Shown: positions 25,971 through 36,110 of the stretch, one piece after another
Layout: each line of letters starts with the position of its first letter
Numbering within the stretch: the stretch's first letter is position 1
NCBI RefSeq assembly: GCF_007858365.1
Contig: NZ_VFIO01000003.1
Coordinates: 186,001-250,000 of the forward strand
DNA from: Pseudomonas saxonica
GTDB lineage: Bacteria; Pseudomonadota; Gammaproteobacteria; Pseudomonadales; Pseudomonadaceae
DNA: 64,000 nucleotides
Direction: 5' to 3'
The notes under the pieces: generated by a model
What the model was told of the DNA's origin: nothing
The model's database searches: none
What the model saw: only the letters and a program-made list of their open reading frames with translations
Made by a program: the position numbers and the translations under genes

Positions 25971-28319
25971 TTAGAAAGTCTGGCCGAGGGAAAACTGGAA
26001 CACTTGGGTTTCTGCATCATTAGGCTTCTTGATCGGCATGGCCAAGCTGAAGCTCAGCGGGCCCAGAGCCGTCACCCACGTCACGCCAAGACCCACAGAG
26101 CTGGCCATGTTACTGAAGCCGATGTCGCAATCCTTAGTGTCGCCTTTGCAGTTGGTGTCGAACACGTTACCGACATCCCAGAATACTGACGTACGCAGGG
26201 AGCGCTGATCTTTCACGAACGGCATCGGGAACAGGACTTCAACACCACCCTGGATCAGCACGTTACCACCAAATGGTAGCGGATCTTGATCCGGGTCAGC
26301 GATGGTGCCTGGGTTTTTACCCGAGCTCGGCGTACTGCGAGGGCCCAAGGTGCTGTCTTTGAAACCACGTACCGAGTTGAAACCACCGGCGTAGTAGTTC
26401 TCGTAGAACGGCAGCCCCGAGGTCGAACCGTAACCGTCGCCATAGCCCAACTCAGTGTGCAGACGCATGGTGTAGGTGTCGTTCAACGGTTGGAACAACT
26501 GAGCACGGTAATCAAGCTTGTAGAACTGCAAGTCGCTGCCCGGGATGGTCGATTCAAGCACCAGACTCTGCGAGGTACCGCGGGTTGGCAATACGCCCTT
26601 GTTCAGGGTCGACTCAGACCAGCCTACCGACGCCTTGAAGTTGAGGTACTTGTCGCCTTCACGGTTTACGAAGTCGAAAATCTCGTCAACGGTGTACTGA
26701 CCTGTGCTGATTTCATCTTGCTGCACGCTCAAGCCGTAGGTCAGACGCGAGGTATCACTGATCGGATAACCCATCGTGATACCGGCACCCAGGCTGTCAA
26801 CGGAGTAGTTGGCAACGTCAACGTCCAGCTCTTTGTAGTCAGTGGTACGGTAGAAAACGTTGTAACCCAGGCTCACACCGTCCGCAGTCCAGTACGGGTC
26901 AACGTAGCTGAAGTTGTAACGGCTTTGATATTCGCTGCGCGTCAGGCCGATGCTGACCTTGTTACCGGTACCCAGGAAGTTGTTCTGTGTGATCGAACCA
27001 CCCAGAATCAAGCCCGCGCTCTGCGCGAAACCAACGCTGGCGGTAATGGAACCCGAAGCCTGTTCCTCTACGGCGTAGTTCACGTCTACCTGGTCATCAG
27101 TGCCTGGCACTGCCGGGGTTTCAACGTTCACTTCCTTGAAGAAGCCCAGACGCTCAAGGCGCACCTTGGACTGGTCGATCAGGTACGTCGATGCCCAGCC
27201 ACCTTCCATCTGGCGCATTTCACGACGCAGCACTTCGTCTTCGGACTTGGTGTTGCCGCGGTAGTTGATACGGTTAACGTAAGCACGCTTGCCCGGATCG
27301 ACTACAAATGTAATGGCAACGGTGTGATTCTCAGGATCGGGTTGCGGCACGGCGTTCACGTTAGCGAACGTATAGCCCTCGTTACCCAGACGGCGAGTAA
27401 TCAGCTCGGAAGTGGTGGTCATCAGCTTGCGCGAGAAGACCTGACCCGGCTGAACCAGCAACAGCGACTTGATCTGATCTTCCGGCACCTTGAGGTCACC
27501 GCTCAGCTTCACTTCGCCGACATTGTATTTTTCGCCTTCGTTCACGTTGACCGTGATGTAGACGTTTTTCTTGTCAGGTGTGATCGATACCTGCGTCGAA
27601 GCAATATCCATATTGATATAGCCACGATCGAGGTAGTAAGAGCGCAGACGCTCAAGGTCACCCGACAGTTTTTCACGTGCGTACTTGTCGTCGTTCTTGA
27701 AGAACGACAACCAGTTCGTGGTTTTCAGTTCGAACAGATCAACCAGATCGTCTTCAGGGAAGACGGTGTTACCCACCACGTTGATGTGCTGGATAGAGGC
27801 AACGGTGCCTTCATTGATGTTGACCTTCAATGCAACACGGTTGCGTGGCTCAGGCACCACTTCGGTGTCTACCGTAGCGGAGTAACGACCTTGTGCAACG
27901 TATTGACGTTGCAGCTCGTTACGTACGCCCTCAAGGGTTGCACGCTGGAAGATTTCACCTTCGGCCAGACCCGACTGCTTCAGACCCTTCATCAGGTCAT
28001 CAGTGGAAATGGCCTTGTTACCGTCAATCGTGATGCTGGAGACGGAAGGACGCTCGACAACCGTAATGACAAGCACATTGCCATCACGACCCAGTTGGAT
28101 ATCCTGAAAGAACCCGGTTTTGAACAACGCACGAGTGGATTCCACCAAACGGCGGTCATCCGCTACTTCACCCACGTTCAGCGGTAACGCACCAAACACA
28201 CTGCCGGCGGAAACCCGCTGCAGCCCGTTGACACGGATATCAGAGACAGTGAAGGACTCGGCGTGAACTTCGGTGATCATCAGTACGGCGAGAACCGCAG
28301 TTAGCAGCAGACGTTTCAT
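25971..28319 (-). CDS. bamA: Outer-membrane protein assembly factor BamA
   Basis: Central subunit of the BAM machine that inserts beta-barrel proteins. The frame is open back to 28427, but the ATG at 28319 has AGGA ahead and begins the signal peptide MKRLLLTAVLAVLMITEVHA. The 782 residues comprise five POTRA domains (about 24-420) and a 16-strand barrel ending in Phe (QFSLGQTF), the outer-membrane signature. It corresponds to Opr86 of P. aeruginosa, an essential protein. A T-rich hairpin lies between it and rseP. Confidence 0.98.
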   Translation of the reverse strand: MKRLLLTAVLAVLMITEVHAESFTVSDIRVNGLQRVSAGSVFGALPLNVGEVADDRRLVESTRALFKTGFFQDIQLGRDGNVLVITVVERPSVSSITIDGNKAISTDDLMKGLKQSGLAEGEIFQRATLEGVRNELQRQYVAQGRYSATVDTEVVPEPRNRVALKVNINEGTVASIQHINVVGNTVFPEDDLVDLFELKTTNWLSFFKNDDKYAREKLSGDLERLRSYYLDRGYINMDIASTQVSITPDKKNVYITVNVNEGEKYNVGEVKLSGDLKVPEDQIKSLLLVQPGQVFSRKLMTTTSELITRRLGNEGYTFANVNAVPQPDPENHTVAITFVVDPGKRAYVNRINYRGNTKSEDEVLRREMRQMEGGWASTYLIDQSKVRLERLGFFKEVNVETPAVPGTDDQVDVNYAVEEQASGSITASVGFAQSAGLILGGSITQNNFLGTGNKVSIGLTRSEYQSRYNFSYVDPYWTADGVSLGYNVFYRTTDYKELDVDVANYSVDSLGAGITMGYPISDTSRLTYGLSVQQDEISTGQYTVDEIFDFVNREGDKYLNFKASVGWSESTLNKGVLPTRGTSQSLVLESTIPGSDLQFYKLDYRAQLFQPLNDTYTMRLHTELGYGDGYGSTSGLPFYENYYAGGFNSVRGFKDSTLGPRSTPSSGKNPGTIADPDQDPLPFGGNVLIQGGVEVLFPMPFVKDQRSLRTSVFWDVGNVFDTNCKGDTKDCDIGFSNMASSVGLGVTWVTALGPLSFSLAMPIKKPNDAETQVFQFSLGQTF

Positions 28320-28345
28320 GAAGTCCTTTCTTATTTCCAACTGGC

Positions 28346-28374
28346 AATAAACAAACTGCCGCAAAATGCGGCAG
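28346..28374 (-). terminator. Hairpin with T-rich tail between rseP and bamA
   Basis: On the minus strand CTGCCGC-ATTTT-GCGGCAG (28356-28374) is followed by TTTGTTTATT. It looks like an intrinsic terminator or attenuator that would partly separate bamA from the rseP transcript. Confidence 0.6.
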
Positions 28375-28395
28375 ATTCGCAATTCAGCGAAGTGT

Positions 28396-29748
28396 TTACA
28401 GACGGCCCAAATCGTTGACCAGGGCAAGAAGCATCACCCCAACCACCAAACTGATGCCAATCTGCATCCCCCAACCCTGCACCCGATCTGACAAGGGACG
28501 ACCACGCGCCCACTCGATCAGATAAAACAACAAATGCCCCCCATCCAGTACCGGGATGGGCAACAAGTTCAGAACTCCAAGGCTAATACTCAGATAAGCC
28601 AAGAAATTCAGGAAATCCGCGACACCCGACTGGGCAGAAGCGCCCGCCACTTTAGCAATGGTTATCGGTCCACTCAAGTTTTTTACCGAGAGCTCGCCGA
28701 ACAACATTTTCTTCAGGGAATCGAGCGTCAATACGCTCATGGTCCAAGTCCGCTTTACCCCCTCGCCGACAGCGGCGACCGGGCCAAAACTGACCTCCCG
28801 AATCATTGCTGGTGGCCAATCGACGCCTTTGACGCCAGCGCCCAGGTAACCCGCAGCGTCCTTGCCCTCGCCGCGAGAAGCGAGCGTGACAGGCACCTCG
28901 ACAGGAACACCATCACGCTCAACACGCAACACAATGCGGGCATCCGGACGCTCTCGCACCCAGTCGACGACTTGCTGCCAGTCCTTGACCGGCTGATCGT
29001 TCATGGACAAGAGCTTGTCACCGGTTTTAAGGCCCGCGGCTTGCGCCGGGCCTTTCGGGTCAAGTTCTGCCAGTACGGCAGGCAATTCAGGACGCCAAGG
29101 CCGAATACCCAGCGACTTGATGGGGTCTGGCTCGTTTGCATTCTTGAGCCAGTCGTGAAGCGTCAGCTGATGGGTGGATTCCACCTCTGAGTCAGGACCA
29201 CGCACTGCAACCTTTATGGAGCCGCTTTCGCCGAGGCGACGCACCAGCTGCAGATTCACATTCGACCAGCCGCCGGTTGGCTCGCCATCAATGGAAACAA
29301 TTTCCTGACCCGCTACTAAACCGGCCTGCGCAGCCAGACTGCCGCTTTCAACTGCACCAATGACGGGGCGCACTTGCTGGCTGCCCATCATGGCCAATAT
29401 CCAGAAGAACACGATGGCCAGCAGAAAGTTGGCAACCGGCCCGGCCGCTACAATGGCAATGCGCTGCCCGACGGTCTTGCGGTTGAAAGACTGGTCGCGT
29501 AGCTCCAAAGGCACGTCACCTTCGCGCTCGTCGAGCATTTTGACGTAACCGCCCAACGGAATGGCGGCGATTACGAACTCAGTGCCCTGACGATCATGCC
29601 AACGAACCAAAGGCGTGCCGAAGCCCACAGAAAAACGCAGAACCTTGACGCCACACCGGCGCGCCACCCAAAAGTGGCCGAATTCATGAAAAGTGACCAG
29701 CACCCCCAATGCCACCAGGGTGCCAACAATCATATAGAGCGCACTCAT
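28396..29748 (-). CDS. rseP: Site-2 membrane metalloprotease RseP (MucP)
   Basis: Inner-membrane protease making the second cut in the anti-sigma factor (MucA/RseA type) to release the envelope-stress sigma factor. The 450 residues have the zinc motif HEFGH (His21-His25) in the first transmembrane helix, two PDZ domains (about 120-190 and 220-300), and LDGGHLLFYL with the third metal ligand in a C-terminal membrane segment. In P. aeruginosa this is MucP, linked to alginate control. Confidence 0.97.
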   Translation of the reverse strand: MSALYMIVGTLVALGVLVTFHEFGHFWVARRCGVKVLRFSVGFGTPLVRWHDRQGTEFVIAAIPLGGYVKMLDEREGDVPLELRDQSFNRKTVGQRIAIVAAGPVANFLLAIVFFWILAMMGSQQVRPVIGAVESGSLAAQAGLVAGQEIVSIDGEPTGGWSNVNLQLVRRLGESGSIKVAVRGPDSEVESTHQLTLHDWLKNANEPDPIKSLGIRPWRPELPAVLAELDPKGPAQAAGLKTGDKLLSMNDQPVKDWQQVVDWVRERPDARIVLRVERDGVPVEVPVTLASRGEGKDAAGYLGAGVKGVDWPPAMIREVSFGPVAAVGEGVKRTWTMSVLTLDSLKKMLFGELSVKNLSGPITIAKVAGASAQSGVADFLNFLAYLSISLGVLNLLPIPVLDGGHLLFYLIEWARGRPLSDRVQGWGMQIGISLVVGVMLLALVNDLGRL

Positions 29749-29793
29749 CTACTTTTCTCCGCATTCACGTCCGGTTTCGGCAAGCACCACCTA

Positions 29794-30981
29794 TTAGCCG
29801 TTACGGCTTAACCACTGTTCAGCCCGCAATCTTGCTTTGCTATCAGCGCTAAATACCGCATCCAGCTCGTCTACGGCAACCACTGGTTCACTGCTCAGGA
29901 CATCTTCAATCAACCCGGCAATCTGCGGGTAACGGATTTGCCCCTTGAGAAAAGCCGCTACCGCCACCTCATTCGCCGCATTCAGCATGGCCGGCGCGCT
30001 GTTACCCGCCTCGGCAGCTTCGCGAGCCAAACGCAGACAAGGAAAGCGCTGTTCATCAGGCCGCTGGAAGTCCAGACGCGCCACGGCAAACAAATCCAGA
30101 GGCGCGACCCCCGAGTCAATGCGCAGGGGCCATGCCAATGCATTGGCAATAGGTGTGCGCATATCGGGATTACCGAGCTGCGCCAATACCGAACCATCGA
30201 CATAGTCGACCAATGAATGAATCACGCTTTGCGGATGAATGACCACTTCGACCTGACTCGGCTTGGCATCAAACAACCAGCAGGCCTCAATCAGCTCAAG
30301 ACCTTTGTTCATCATGCTGGCGGAGTCTACGGAGATTTTGCGCCCCATCGACCAGTTCGGATGAGCACAAGCCTGATCTGGCGTCACACTCTCAAGCGCT
30401 GCCAACGGCGTTTCTCGAAAAGGCCCGCCGGACGCCGTCAACAGAATGCGACGCACCCCGACAGCCCCCAAGCCGCGAGCATAATCCTGAGGCAAGCACT
30501 GGAAAATAGCATTGTGCTCACTATCGATAGGCAGCAGTACTGAGCCACTGCGCCGCACGGCCTGCATAAACAGAGCGCCCGTCATTACCAGCGCTTCTTT
30601 ATTGGCCAACAGAATTTTCTTGCCAGCATTGACCGCAGCCAATGTCGGACGCAAGCCAGCAGCACCGACGATGGCAGCCATAACAGCATCGACCTCTGGC
30701 GCAGCGGCGGCCTGGCACAAGCCCTCCTCCCCCACCAGCACTACGGTATTAAGTCCGGCTTTACGCAAATCCGCCTGCAACAGGGTTGCAGCTTGATCAT
30801 CCGGCACCACTGCCACCTGCGGCCTGTGTTTCACACACAATGCAAGCAGCTCAGCGAGCCGGCTATAACCGCTCAAGGCAAACACCTGATAGAGATCAGG
30901 ATGACGCGCAATCACGTCCAGGGTGCTCAGACCAATCGAGCCTGTAGCCCCCAAAACTGTAATATTTTGCACATGACTCAT
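29794..30981 (-). CDS. dxr: 1-deoxy-D-xylulose 5-phosphate reductoisomerase
   Basis: Second, committed step of the MEP pathway: NADPH-dependent conversion of DXP to MEP. The NADPH-binding [16 protein letters not shown] lies at the N-terminus, followed by [21 protein letters not shown] and LTASGGPF, and the metal-site region [18 protein letters not shown] chose the ATG at 30981, whose ATGA overlaps the cdsA stop, over an in-frame GTG five codons upstream; this gives 395 residues. Confidence 0.96.
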   Translation of the reverse strand: MSHVQNITVLGATGSIGLSTLDVIARHPDLYQVFALSGYSRLAELLALCVKHRPQVAVVPDDQAATLLQADLRKAGLNTVVLVGEEGLCQAAAAPEVDAVMAAIVGAAGLRPTLAAVNAGKKILLANKEALVMTGALFMQAVRRSGSVLLPIDSEHNAIFQCLPQDYARGLGAVGVRRILLTASGGPFRETPLAALESVTPDQACAHPNWSMGRKISVDSASMMNKGLELIEACWLFDAKPSQVEVVIHPQSVIHSLVDYVDGSVLAQLGNPDMRTPIANALAWPLRIDSGVAPLDLFAVARLDFQRPDEQRFPCLRLAREAAEAGNSAPAMLNAANEVAVAAFLKGQIRYPQIAGLIEDVLSSEPVVAVDELDAVFSADSKARLRAEQWLSRNG

Positions 30982-31784
30982 GACGCTGCCATCCACAGCA
31001 ATACCGCAAATACCGGAATAGCCGCTGTCAGGCTGTCAATACGATCCAGAACACCGCCATGGCCTGGCAGCAAATTACTGCTGTCTTTAATGCCGGACTG
31101 ACGCTTGAACATGCTTTCAGTGAGATCACCCACCACCGAAATCAAGACAATAAGGGCTGCGCCTGCCAAAGCGGCGAACATCTGGCTAGCACTCCAACCA
31201 CGCACCACACCCACTACCGCAGTGATTAACAAGCTCAATAACAAGCCACCCAATACGCCCTCCCAGCTTTTGCCCGGGCTGACCTTAGGGGCGAGTTTGC
31301 GCTTGCCAAATTTGCGCCCTGAAAAGTAAGCGCCGATATCGGCCCCCCAAACCAGAACCATCACGGCCATGATCAACCAATTGCCCAGCGGCATAGCCTT
31401 GATAAGCACCAGGCCCTGCCAGGCAGGCAGCAGAATCAACAAACCGATCAGTAGTTTGGTTGCCGTTGTAGACCAATGCACCGCGGATTGCGGAAACGTC
31501 AGCACCAAATACGTAGCCACCGCCCACCACAAAACCGCTGCACCCAGCACCCAAGGCGCCAGATCAGGAAAAATGTGCAGTCCGAACAAGAGCACAGCAA
31601 CAACGGCCGCAAATGAAACGCGCGCAATCTGTGCGTCAAAACCTGCCAGACGCGCCCACTCCCATGCACCCAGGGTTACGACCAGGCCGATAAACAGCGC
31701 AAAGCCGGAACCCTCGAGCAGGAAAAAACCGCATAAGGCGATTGGCAGCAGAATAAGAGCTGTAATGATTCGTTGTTTAAGCAT
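30978..31784 (-). CDS. cdsA: Phosphatidate cytidylyltransferase CdsA
   Basis: Makes CDP-diacylglycerol from phosphatidate and CTP, the entry to phosphatidylglycerol and phosphatidylethanolamine synthesis. The 268-residue integral membrane protein has about eight hydrophobic segments; the signature block [36 protein letters not shown] near the C-terminus is unmistakable. It shares one base with the uppS stop (TAATG) and overlaps dxr by four bases. Confidence 0.97.
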   Translation of the reverse strand: MLKQRIITALILLPIALCGFFLLEGSGFALFIGLVVTLGAWEWARLAGFDAQIARVSFAAVVAVLLFGLHIFPDLAPWVLGAAVLWWAVATYLVLTFPQSAVHWSTTATKLLIGLLILLPAWQGLVLIKAMPLGNWLIMAVMVLVWGADIGAYFSGRKFGKRKLAPKVSPGKSWEGVLGGLLLSLLITAVVGVVRGWSASQMFAALAGAALIVLISVVGDLTESMFKRQSGIKDSSNLLPGHGGVLDRIDSLTAAIPVFAVLLWMAAS

Positions 31785-32539
31785 TAAACCCGGGCTCCAG
31801 CCTCAACCTGCTCGCTTGTTTTACCGAAGCGACGCTGGCGAGAAGCGAAATCAGCCAATGCATTACGCATGGCCTCGTGTTTGAAGTCCGGCCAGAACAG
31901 GTCGGAAAAATACAACTCGGAGTAAGCAAGCTGCCACAGCAAGAAGTTGCTGATGCGATGCTCGCCCCCCGTGCGAATACACAGGTCCGGCAAAGGCAGA
32001 TCACCGGTTACAAGACAGGTTTGGAGCAGCCCCGGAGTGATGTCCTCAGGCTGCAGATGACCTGCCTGAACCTCCCGGGCCAGACGCTGCGCAGCCTGCG
32101 CGATATCCCACTGGCCACCATAGTTGGCGGCAATCTGCAGAACAAAACGCCCGGCACCTGCGGTGATCTGCTCCGCCTCACGCATCGCAACCTGTAAATC
32201 AGGGTGGAAACGTGTGCGGTCGCCAATGATCCGCAAGCTGATGTTGTTTTCGTTGAGACGCTTGGCCTCTCGACGTAGCGCCCTGAAGAACAAATCCATC
32301 AAGGCGCTGACTTCAGCTGCGGGACGCTGCCAGTTCTCACTGGAAAACGCGAACAAAGTAAGCACTTCGACCTTGGCCTCTGCGCATACCTCAATCACTG
32401 CACGAACAGCATCCACTCCCGCCTTATGCCCGGCCACACCCGGCATAAAGCGTTTTTTCGCCCAGCGATTATTGCCATCCATGATGATCGCGACATGACG
32501 CGGCACCGATGATGGTTCAGACTGCTTGGTCTTTTCCAT
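31784..32539 (-). CDS. uppS: Undecaprenyl diphosphate synthase UppS
   Basis: Cis-prenyltransferase building the C55 lipid carrier for peptidoglycan and O-antigen from IPP and FPP. The 251 residues contain the catalytic IIMDGNNRWAKKR near the N-terminus, the LTLFAFSSENWQRP segment, and DLCIRTGGEHRISNFLLWQ with YFSDLFWPDF near the end. It lies between frr and cdsA, the usual order. Confidence 0.98.
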   Translation of the reverse strand: MEKTKQSEPSSVPRHVAIIMDGNNRWAKKRFMPGVAGHKAGVDAVRAVIEVCAEAKVEVLTLFAFSSENWQRPAAEVSALMDLFFRALRREAKRLNENNISLRIIGDRTRFHPDLQVAMREAEQITAGAGRFVLQIAANYGGQWDIAQAAQRLAREVQAGHLQPEDITPGLLQTCLVTGDLPLPDLCIRTGGEHRISNFLLWQLAYSELYFSDLFWPDFKHEAMRNALADFASRQRRFGKTSEQVEAGARV

Positions 32540-32554
32540 AAAACGCCCAGGCCC

Positions 32555-33112
32555 TTATACGGCCATCAGGTCCGCTTCTTTCTGCTTGGTAGCTGCATCG
32601 ATATCGGCTTCGGCTTTATCCGTCAGCTTTTGAATATCAGCTGCAGCACGACGCTCTTCGTCTTCGCTGATGGCTTTGTCTTTAACCAGCTTTTTAAGCT
32701 CGCCCAATGCATCGCGACGAATGTTGCGCACCGCAACACGTGCATCTTCAGCTGCGCTACGCGCTTGCTTGGTGAAGCCCTTACGGGTCTCTTCAGTCAG
32801 CGCCGGCATGGAAATCAGCAACAACTCGCCGAGGTTGGTCGGGTTGAGGTTCAGACCTGCACTTTGAATCGCCTTGTCGACTGCTGCCAGCATGTTGCGC
32901 TCGAACGCTACAACTTGCAGAGTGCGCGAATCTTTAACCGTCACGTTGGCAACGCTGCTCAATGGCGTATCAGCGCCGTAGTACGGCACCATCACGCTAC
33001 CCAGAATGCTTGGGTGCGCCTTGCCAGTACGGATTTGGCCGAATGCATGGTGCAGGGAATCAAGCGACTTCTGCATGCGCGCTTGAGCGTCTTTTTTGAT
33101 TTCGTTGATCAT
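32555..33112 (-). CDS. frr: Ribosome recycling factor
   Basis: With EF-G, splits post-termination ribosomes. The 185 residues start [20 protein letters not shown] and contain [10 protein letters not shown], the family hallmark, with the long three-helix bundle ending [18 protein letters not shown]. It overlaps the pyrH stop by four bases. Confidence 0.98.
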   Translation of the reverse strand: MINEIKKDAQARMQKSLDSLHHAFGQIRTGKAHPSILGSVMVPYYGADTPLSSVANVTVKDSRTLQVVAFERNMLAAVDKAIQSAGLNLNPTNLGELLLISMPALTEETRKGFTKQARSAAEDARVAVRNIRRDALGELKKLVKDKAISEDEERRAAADIQKLTDKAEADIDAATKQKEADLMAV

Positions 33113-33852
33113 TGTTGACCTTCCTCGATCAGAGTGCCTTCAGCGCCGCCATGGACAATATTAAGCAAGGCGCCGGGCTTGTTCATATTAAATACACGTA
33201 GTGGCATTTTATGGTCACGGCACAGGCAGATGGCCGTCAGATCCATTACGCCCAGCTTGCGATCCAGCACTTCATCGTAAGTCAGATGATCGAACTTCTC
33301 GGCATGCGGGTCTTTGAATGGATCAGCGGTATACACACCGTCAACCTTGGTTGCCTTCAGCACCACATCAGCGTCAATTTCAATGGCACGCAGGCAAGCG
33401 GCCGAATCCGTTGTAAAGAACGGGTTGCCCGTACCTGCCGCAAAAATCACCACATCTTTTGCGTTCAAGTGGCGCATGGCTTTACGACGGTCGTAATGAT
33501 CCGTCACGCCCACCATGGAAATGGCCGACATTACGATGGCGGAGATATTCGCACGTTCCAGCGCGTCGCGCATCGCCAGGGCGTTCATTACGGTTGCCAG
33601 CATGCCCATATGATCGCCTGTAACGCGATCCATACCGGCAGCACTCAGCGCAGCACCACGGAACAAGTTGCCACCACCAATCACCAATCCGACCTGAACG
33701 CCAATGCCGACCAATTGGCCAACTTCCAGCGCCATGCGGTCGAGCACCTTGGGATCGATCCCGAACTCTTCAGAGCCCATCAGGGCTTCGCCGCTTAGCT
33801 TGAGTAGAATGCGTTTATAGCGAGCTTGATAACCACTGCCCTGCTGAGCCAT
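33109..33852 (-). CDS. pyrH: UMP kinase
   Basis: Phosphorylates UMP to UDP; the hexameric bacterial enzyme is allosterically controlled by GTP and UTP. The 247 residues show [13 protein letters not shown], the glycine loop [24 protein letters not shown] and [15 protein letters not shown]. It follows the tsf terminator, so it should have its own promoter in the 33853-34000 gap, where I could not assign one firmly. Confidence 0.98.
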   Translation of the reverse strand: MAQQGSGYQARYKRILLKLSGEALMGSEEFGIDPKVLDRMALEVGQLVGIGVQVGLVIGGGNLFRGAALSAAGMDRVTGDHMGMLATVMNALAMRDALERANISAIVMSAISMVGVTDHYDRRKAMRHLNAKDVVIFAAGTGNPFFTTDSAACLRAIEIDADVVLKATKVDGVYTADPFKDPHAEKFDHLTYDEVLDRKLGVMDLTAICLCRDHKMPLRVFNMNKPGALLNIVHGGAEGTLIEEGQQ

Positions 33853-34002
33853 TGCGAATCTCTCCTGCCGCGTTTTATAAAAAATCTGTGCGAGGCCATG
33901 TGCGGCCTGCGCTTACTCTAGCTTGGCGCTGCACAGCAGCACCATCGGAACACGACGTTAGCGGTCGGTTCCGCAAGGACAGGCAAAAGCCTCTCCCATT
34001 TG

Positions 34003-34036
34003 AAAAGAGGCTGCGCGCGTGAGCGGGCAGCCTCTT
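34003..34036 (-). terminator. Terminator after tsf
   Basis: On the minus strand AAGAGGCTGC (34027-34036) pairs with GCAGCCTCTT (34005-34014), followed by TTTTCAAATGG. It lies 24 bases past the tsf stop and ends the rpsB-tsf transcript. Confidence 0.75.
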
Positions 34037-34059
34037 CGGGTCGACAGTTTAAAACCGTC

Positions 34060-34929
34060 TTATTGCTTGGCTGCAGCCAGCTGAGCAGCAACTTCCTCAG
34101 CGAAGTTATCAACTGGCTTCTCGATGCCTTCGCCTACTTTGAAGTAGGTGAAAGAAACGATTTCAGCACCGGCTTTTTTAGCCAGATCGCCGACTTTGAT
34201 TTCCGGGTTCTTAACGAACGCTTGCTCAACCAGGCTGGCTTCAGCCAGGAACTTGCTGATACGACCGGCAACCATTTTCTCAACGATTTCTGCTGGCTTG
34301 CCTTTGATCTTGTCTTCGTTGAGGCTCATGAACACAGCTTTTTCGCGTTCGATGGCATCAGCGGAAACTTGCGATGGCAGCAGGAATTCCGGGTTGCTTG
34401 CAGCAACGTGCATAGCGATGTCGCGAGCCAGCTCAGCGTTGCCGCCTTTAAGAGCAACCACAACACCGATTTTGTTGCCGTGCAGGTAAGCATCAACAAC
34501 GTCGCCTTCAACACGCACCAGGCGGCGAATATTGACGTTCTCGCCAACTTTACCTACCAGTGTTTCACGTGCGGATTCTTGAGCGGCGATCAGCGGAGCT
34601 GCGTCGGTCATTTTGTCAGCAAATGCTTTTTCTACGCTGGCAGCAACGAATTGCTTGAAGTCGTCTTGCAGAGCCAGGAAGTCGGTTTGCGAGTTGACTT
34701 CAAGGATAACGGCCGACTTGTTGTCGTCCGCAACTTTAACTGCGATAGCGCCTTCAGCAGCAACGTTGCCTGCTTTTTTGGCAGCCTTGATGGCGCCCGA
34801 AGCACGCATGTCATCAATGGCTTTTTCGATGTCGCCGCCAGCCTTGGTCAAGGCTTTCTTGCAATCCATCATGCCTTCGCCGGTACGCTCACGCAGTTCT
34901 TTAACCAACGCTGCAGTAATCTCTGCCAT
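34060..34929 (-). CDS. tsf: Translation elongation factor Ts
   Basis: Guanine nucleotide exchange factor for EF-Tu. The start ATG at 34929 has GAGGAA upstream; an in-frame upstream extension is discarded. The 289 residues have an N-terminal UBA-like domain (MAEITAALVKELRERTGEGM), the TDFLALQDDF motif contacting EF-Tu, and the usual two core subdomains. Co-transcribed with rpsB, as in other bacteria. Confidence 0.98.
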   Translation of the reverse strand: MAEITAALVKELRERTGEGMMDCKKALTKAGGDIEKAIDDMRASGAIKAAKKAGNVAAEGAIAVKVADDNKSAVILEVNSQTDFLALQDDFKQFVAASVEKAFADKMTDAAPLIAAQESARETLVGKVGENVNIRRLVRVEGDVVDAYLHGNKIGVVVALKGGNAELARDIAMHVAASNPEFLLPSQVSADAIEREKAVFMSLNEDKIKGKPAEIVEKMVAGRISKFLAEASLVEQAFVKNPEIKVGDLAKKAGAEIVSFTYFKVGEGIEKPVDNFAEEVAAQLAAAKQ

Positions 34930-35077
34930 TTCAAAATTCCTCTTGGATAGGTTTTCAACCATTCCACCCGATCGAACGGGCGTTCAATTCGTTTGAAGCG
35001 CACCTCGATACAACATTGCCAGGCGCCATCTGATACAGATACGACGAGCATAGTTACAACAAATGGATTTCGAGGTG

Positions 35078-35106
35078 GCAAAAAGGGGGCCAAGCCCCCT
35101 TTTTGC
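35078..35106. terminator. Perfect 13-bp hairpin between rpsB and tsf
   Basis: GCAAAAAGGGGGC (35078-35090) pairs perfectly with GCCCCCTTTTTGC (35094-35106) around a three-base loop. The T-run lies inside the stem, so it can behave as an intercistronic terminator or attenuator that lowers tsf relative to rpsB, or as a block to exonuclease. Confidence 0.7.
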
Positions 35107-35135
35107 GTACTGAGTAAACGCTAGGCGTTAATGAC

Positions 35136-35879
35136 TCAGCCTTCAACTACCGCTGCAGCTGGAGCTTCTTCGACGAAAGTGTCGGTGCCGCCAGCAACGT
35201 GGTTACGACCACGGATAACAGCATCAGCCATCGCACCCATGTACAGCTGGATGGCGCGGATTGCGTCATCGTTGCCTGGGATGATGTAGTCAACGCCTTC
35301 TGGGCTGCTGTTGGTATCGACAACGCCGATAACCGGGATACCCAACTTGTTAGCTTCGGTGATCGCGATACGCTCGTGGTCAACGTCGATAACGAACAGT
35401 GCGTCTGGCAGACCGCCCATGTCCTTGATACCACCCAGGCTACGGTCCAGCTTTTCCAGATCGCGAGTACGCATCAGCGCCTCTTTCTTGGTCAGCTTGG
35501 CGAACGTACCGTCTTCGGCTTGAATTTCAAGGTCACGCAGACGCTTGATGGAAGCACGGATGGTTTTGAAGTTGGTGAGCATGCCGCCCAACCAGCGGTG
35601 ATCAACGTACGGCGAACCGCAACGTGCTGCTTCTTCAGCAACGATCTTGCCAGCGGAACGCTTGGTGCCGACGAACAGAATCTTGTTTTTGCCCTGGGCC
35701 AGACGCTCTACGAAAGTCAGAGCTTCGTTGAACATTGGCAGGGTTTTTTCAAGGTTGATGATGTGAATCTTGTTACGCGCGCCAAAGATGTATTTACCCA
35801 TCTTCGGGTTCCAGTAACGGGTTTGGTGACCGAAGTGCACACCGGCCTTCAGCATATCGCGCATATTGACTTGGGACAT
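35136..35879 (-). CDS. rpsB: 30S ribosomal protein S2
   Basis: Structural protein of the small ribosomal subunit. The 247 residues start [27 protein letters not shown] (first part [20 protein letters not shown]), contain [29 protein letters not shown] and [20 protein letters not shown], and end in an Ala/Glu-rich tail. It heads the rpsB-tsf operon with a long leader. Confidence 0.98.
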   Translation of the reverse strand: MSQVNMRDMLKAGVHFGHQTRYWNPKMGKYIFGARNKIHIINLEKTLPMFNEALTFVERLAQGKNKILFVGTKRSAGKIVAEEAARCGSPYVDHRWLGGMLTNFKTIRASIKRLRDLEIQAEDGTFAKLTKKEALMRTRDLEKLDRSLGGIKDMGGLPDALFVIDVDHERIAITEANKLGIPVIGVVDTNSSPEGVDYIIPGNDDAIRAIQLYMGAMADAVIRGRNHVAGGTDTFVEEAPAAAVVEG

Positions 35880-36025
35880 GGTAGTTCCTTAGTAAGTCGG
35901 GTTAGGCCTCCACGTATCCCAACGACCAACCAGCAGCTTCGAGCTGAAGGCACCCAGGTCATCGTGTCGATACGTGTGTGGGTTTGTGCTCTGCGGGCTA
36001 TACCCGCAAAGCGGCGCATTTTATA
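35880..36025 (-). promoter_or_regulatory. rpsB promoter and structured leader
   Basis: On the minus strand a TATAAAAT box (36018-36025) would start transcription near 36010, giving a leader of about 130 bases. The leader begins with a GC stem (GCGGGTATAGCCCGC) and later has TACGTGGAGGCCTAACCC, closely resembling the conserved element in the leader of E. coli rpsB that mediates S2 autoregulation. The match to the E. coli element is from memory. Confidence 0.6.
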
Positions 36026-36110
36026 CCACAAGACGCGCAAAAAACGAAGCGTGGATTTGGACTTTATTGCTAACTCGTTGCCCTACAAGGGTTTACGCTT
36101 CCCCTGAAGG

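Noticed and set aside
26286..28187. A 633-codon open frame opposite bamA
   Set aside because: Shadow of the bamA coding sequence with biased composition.
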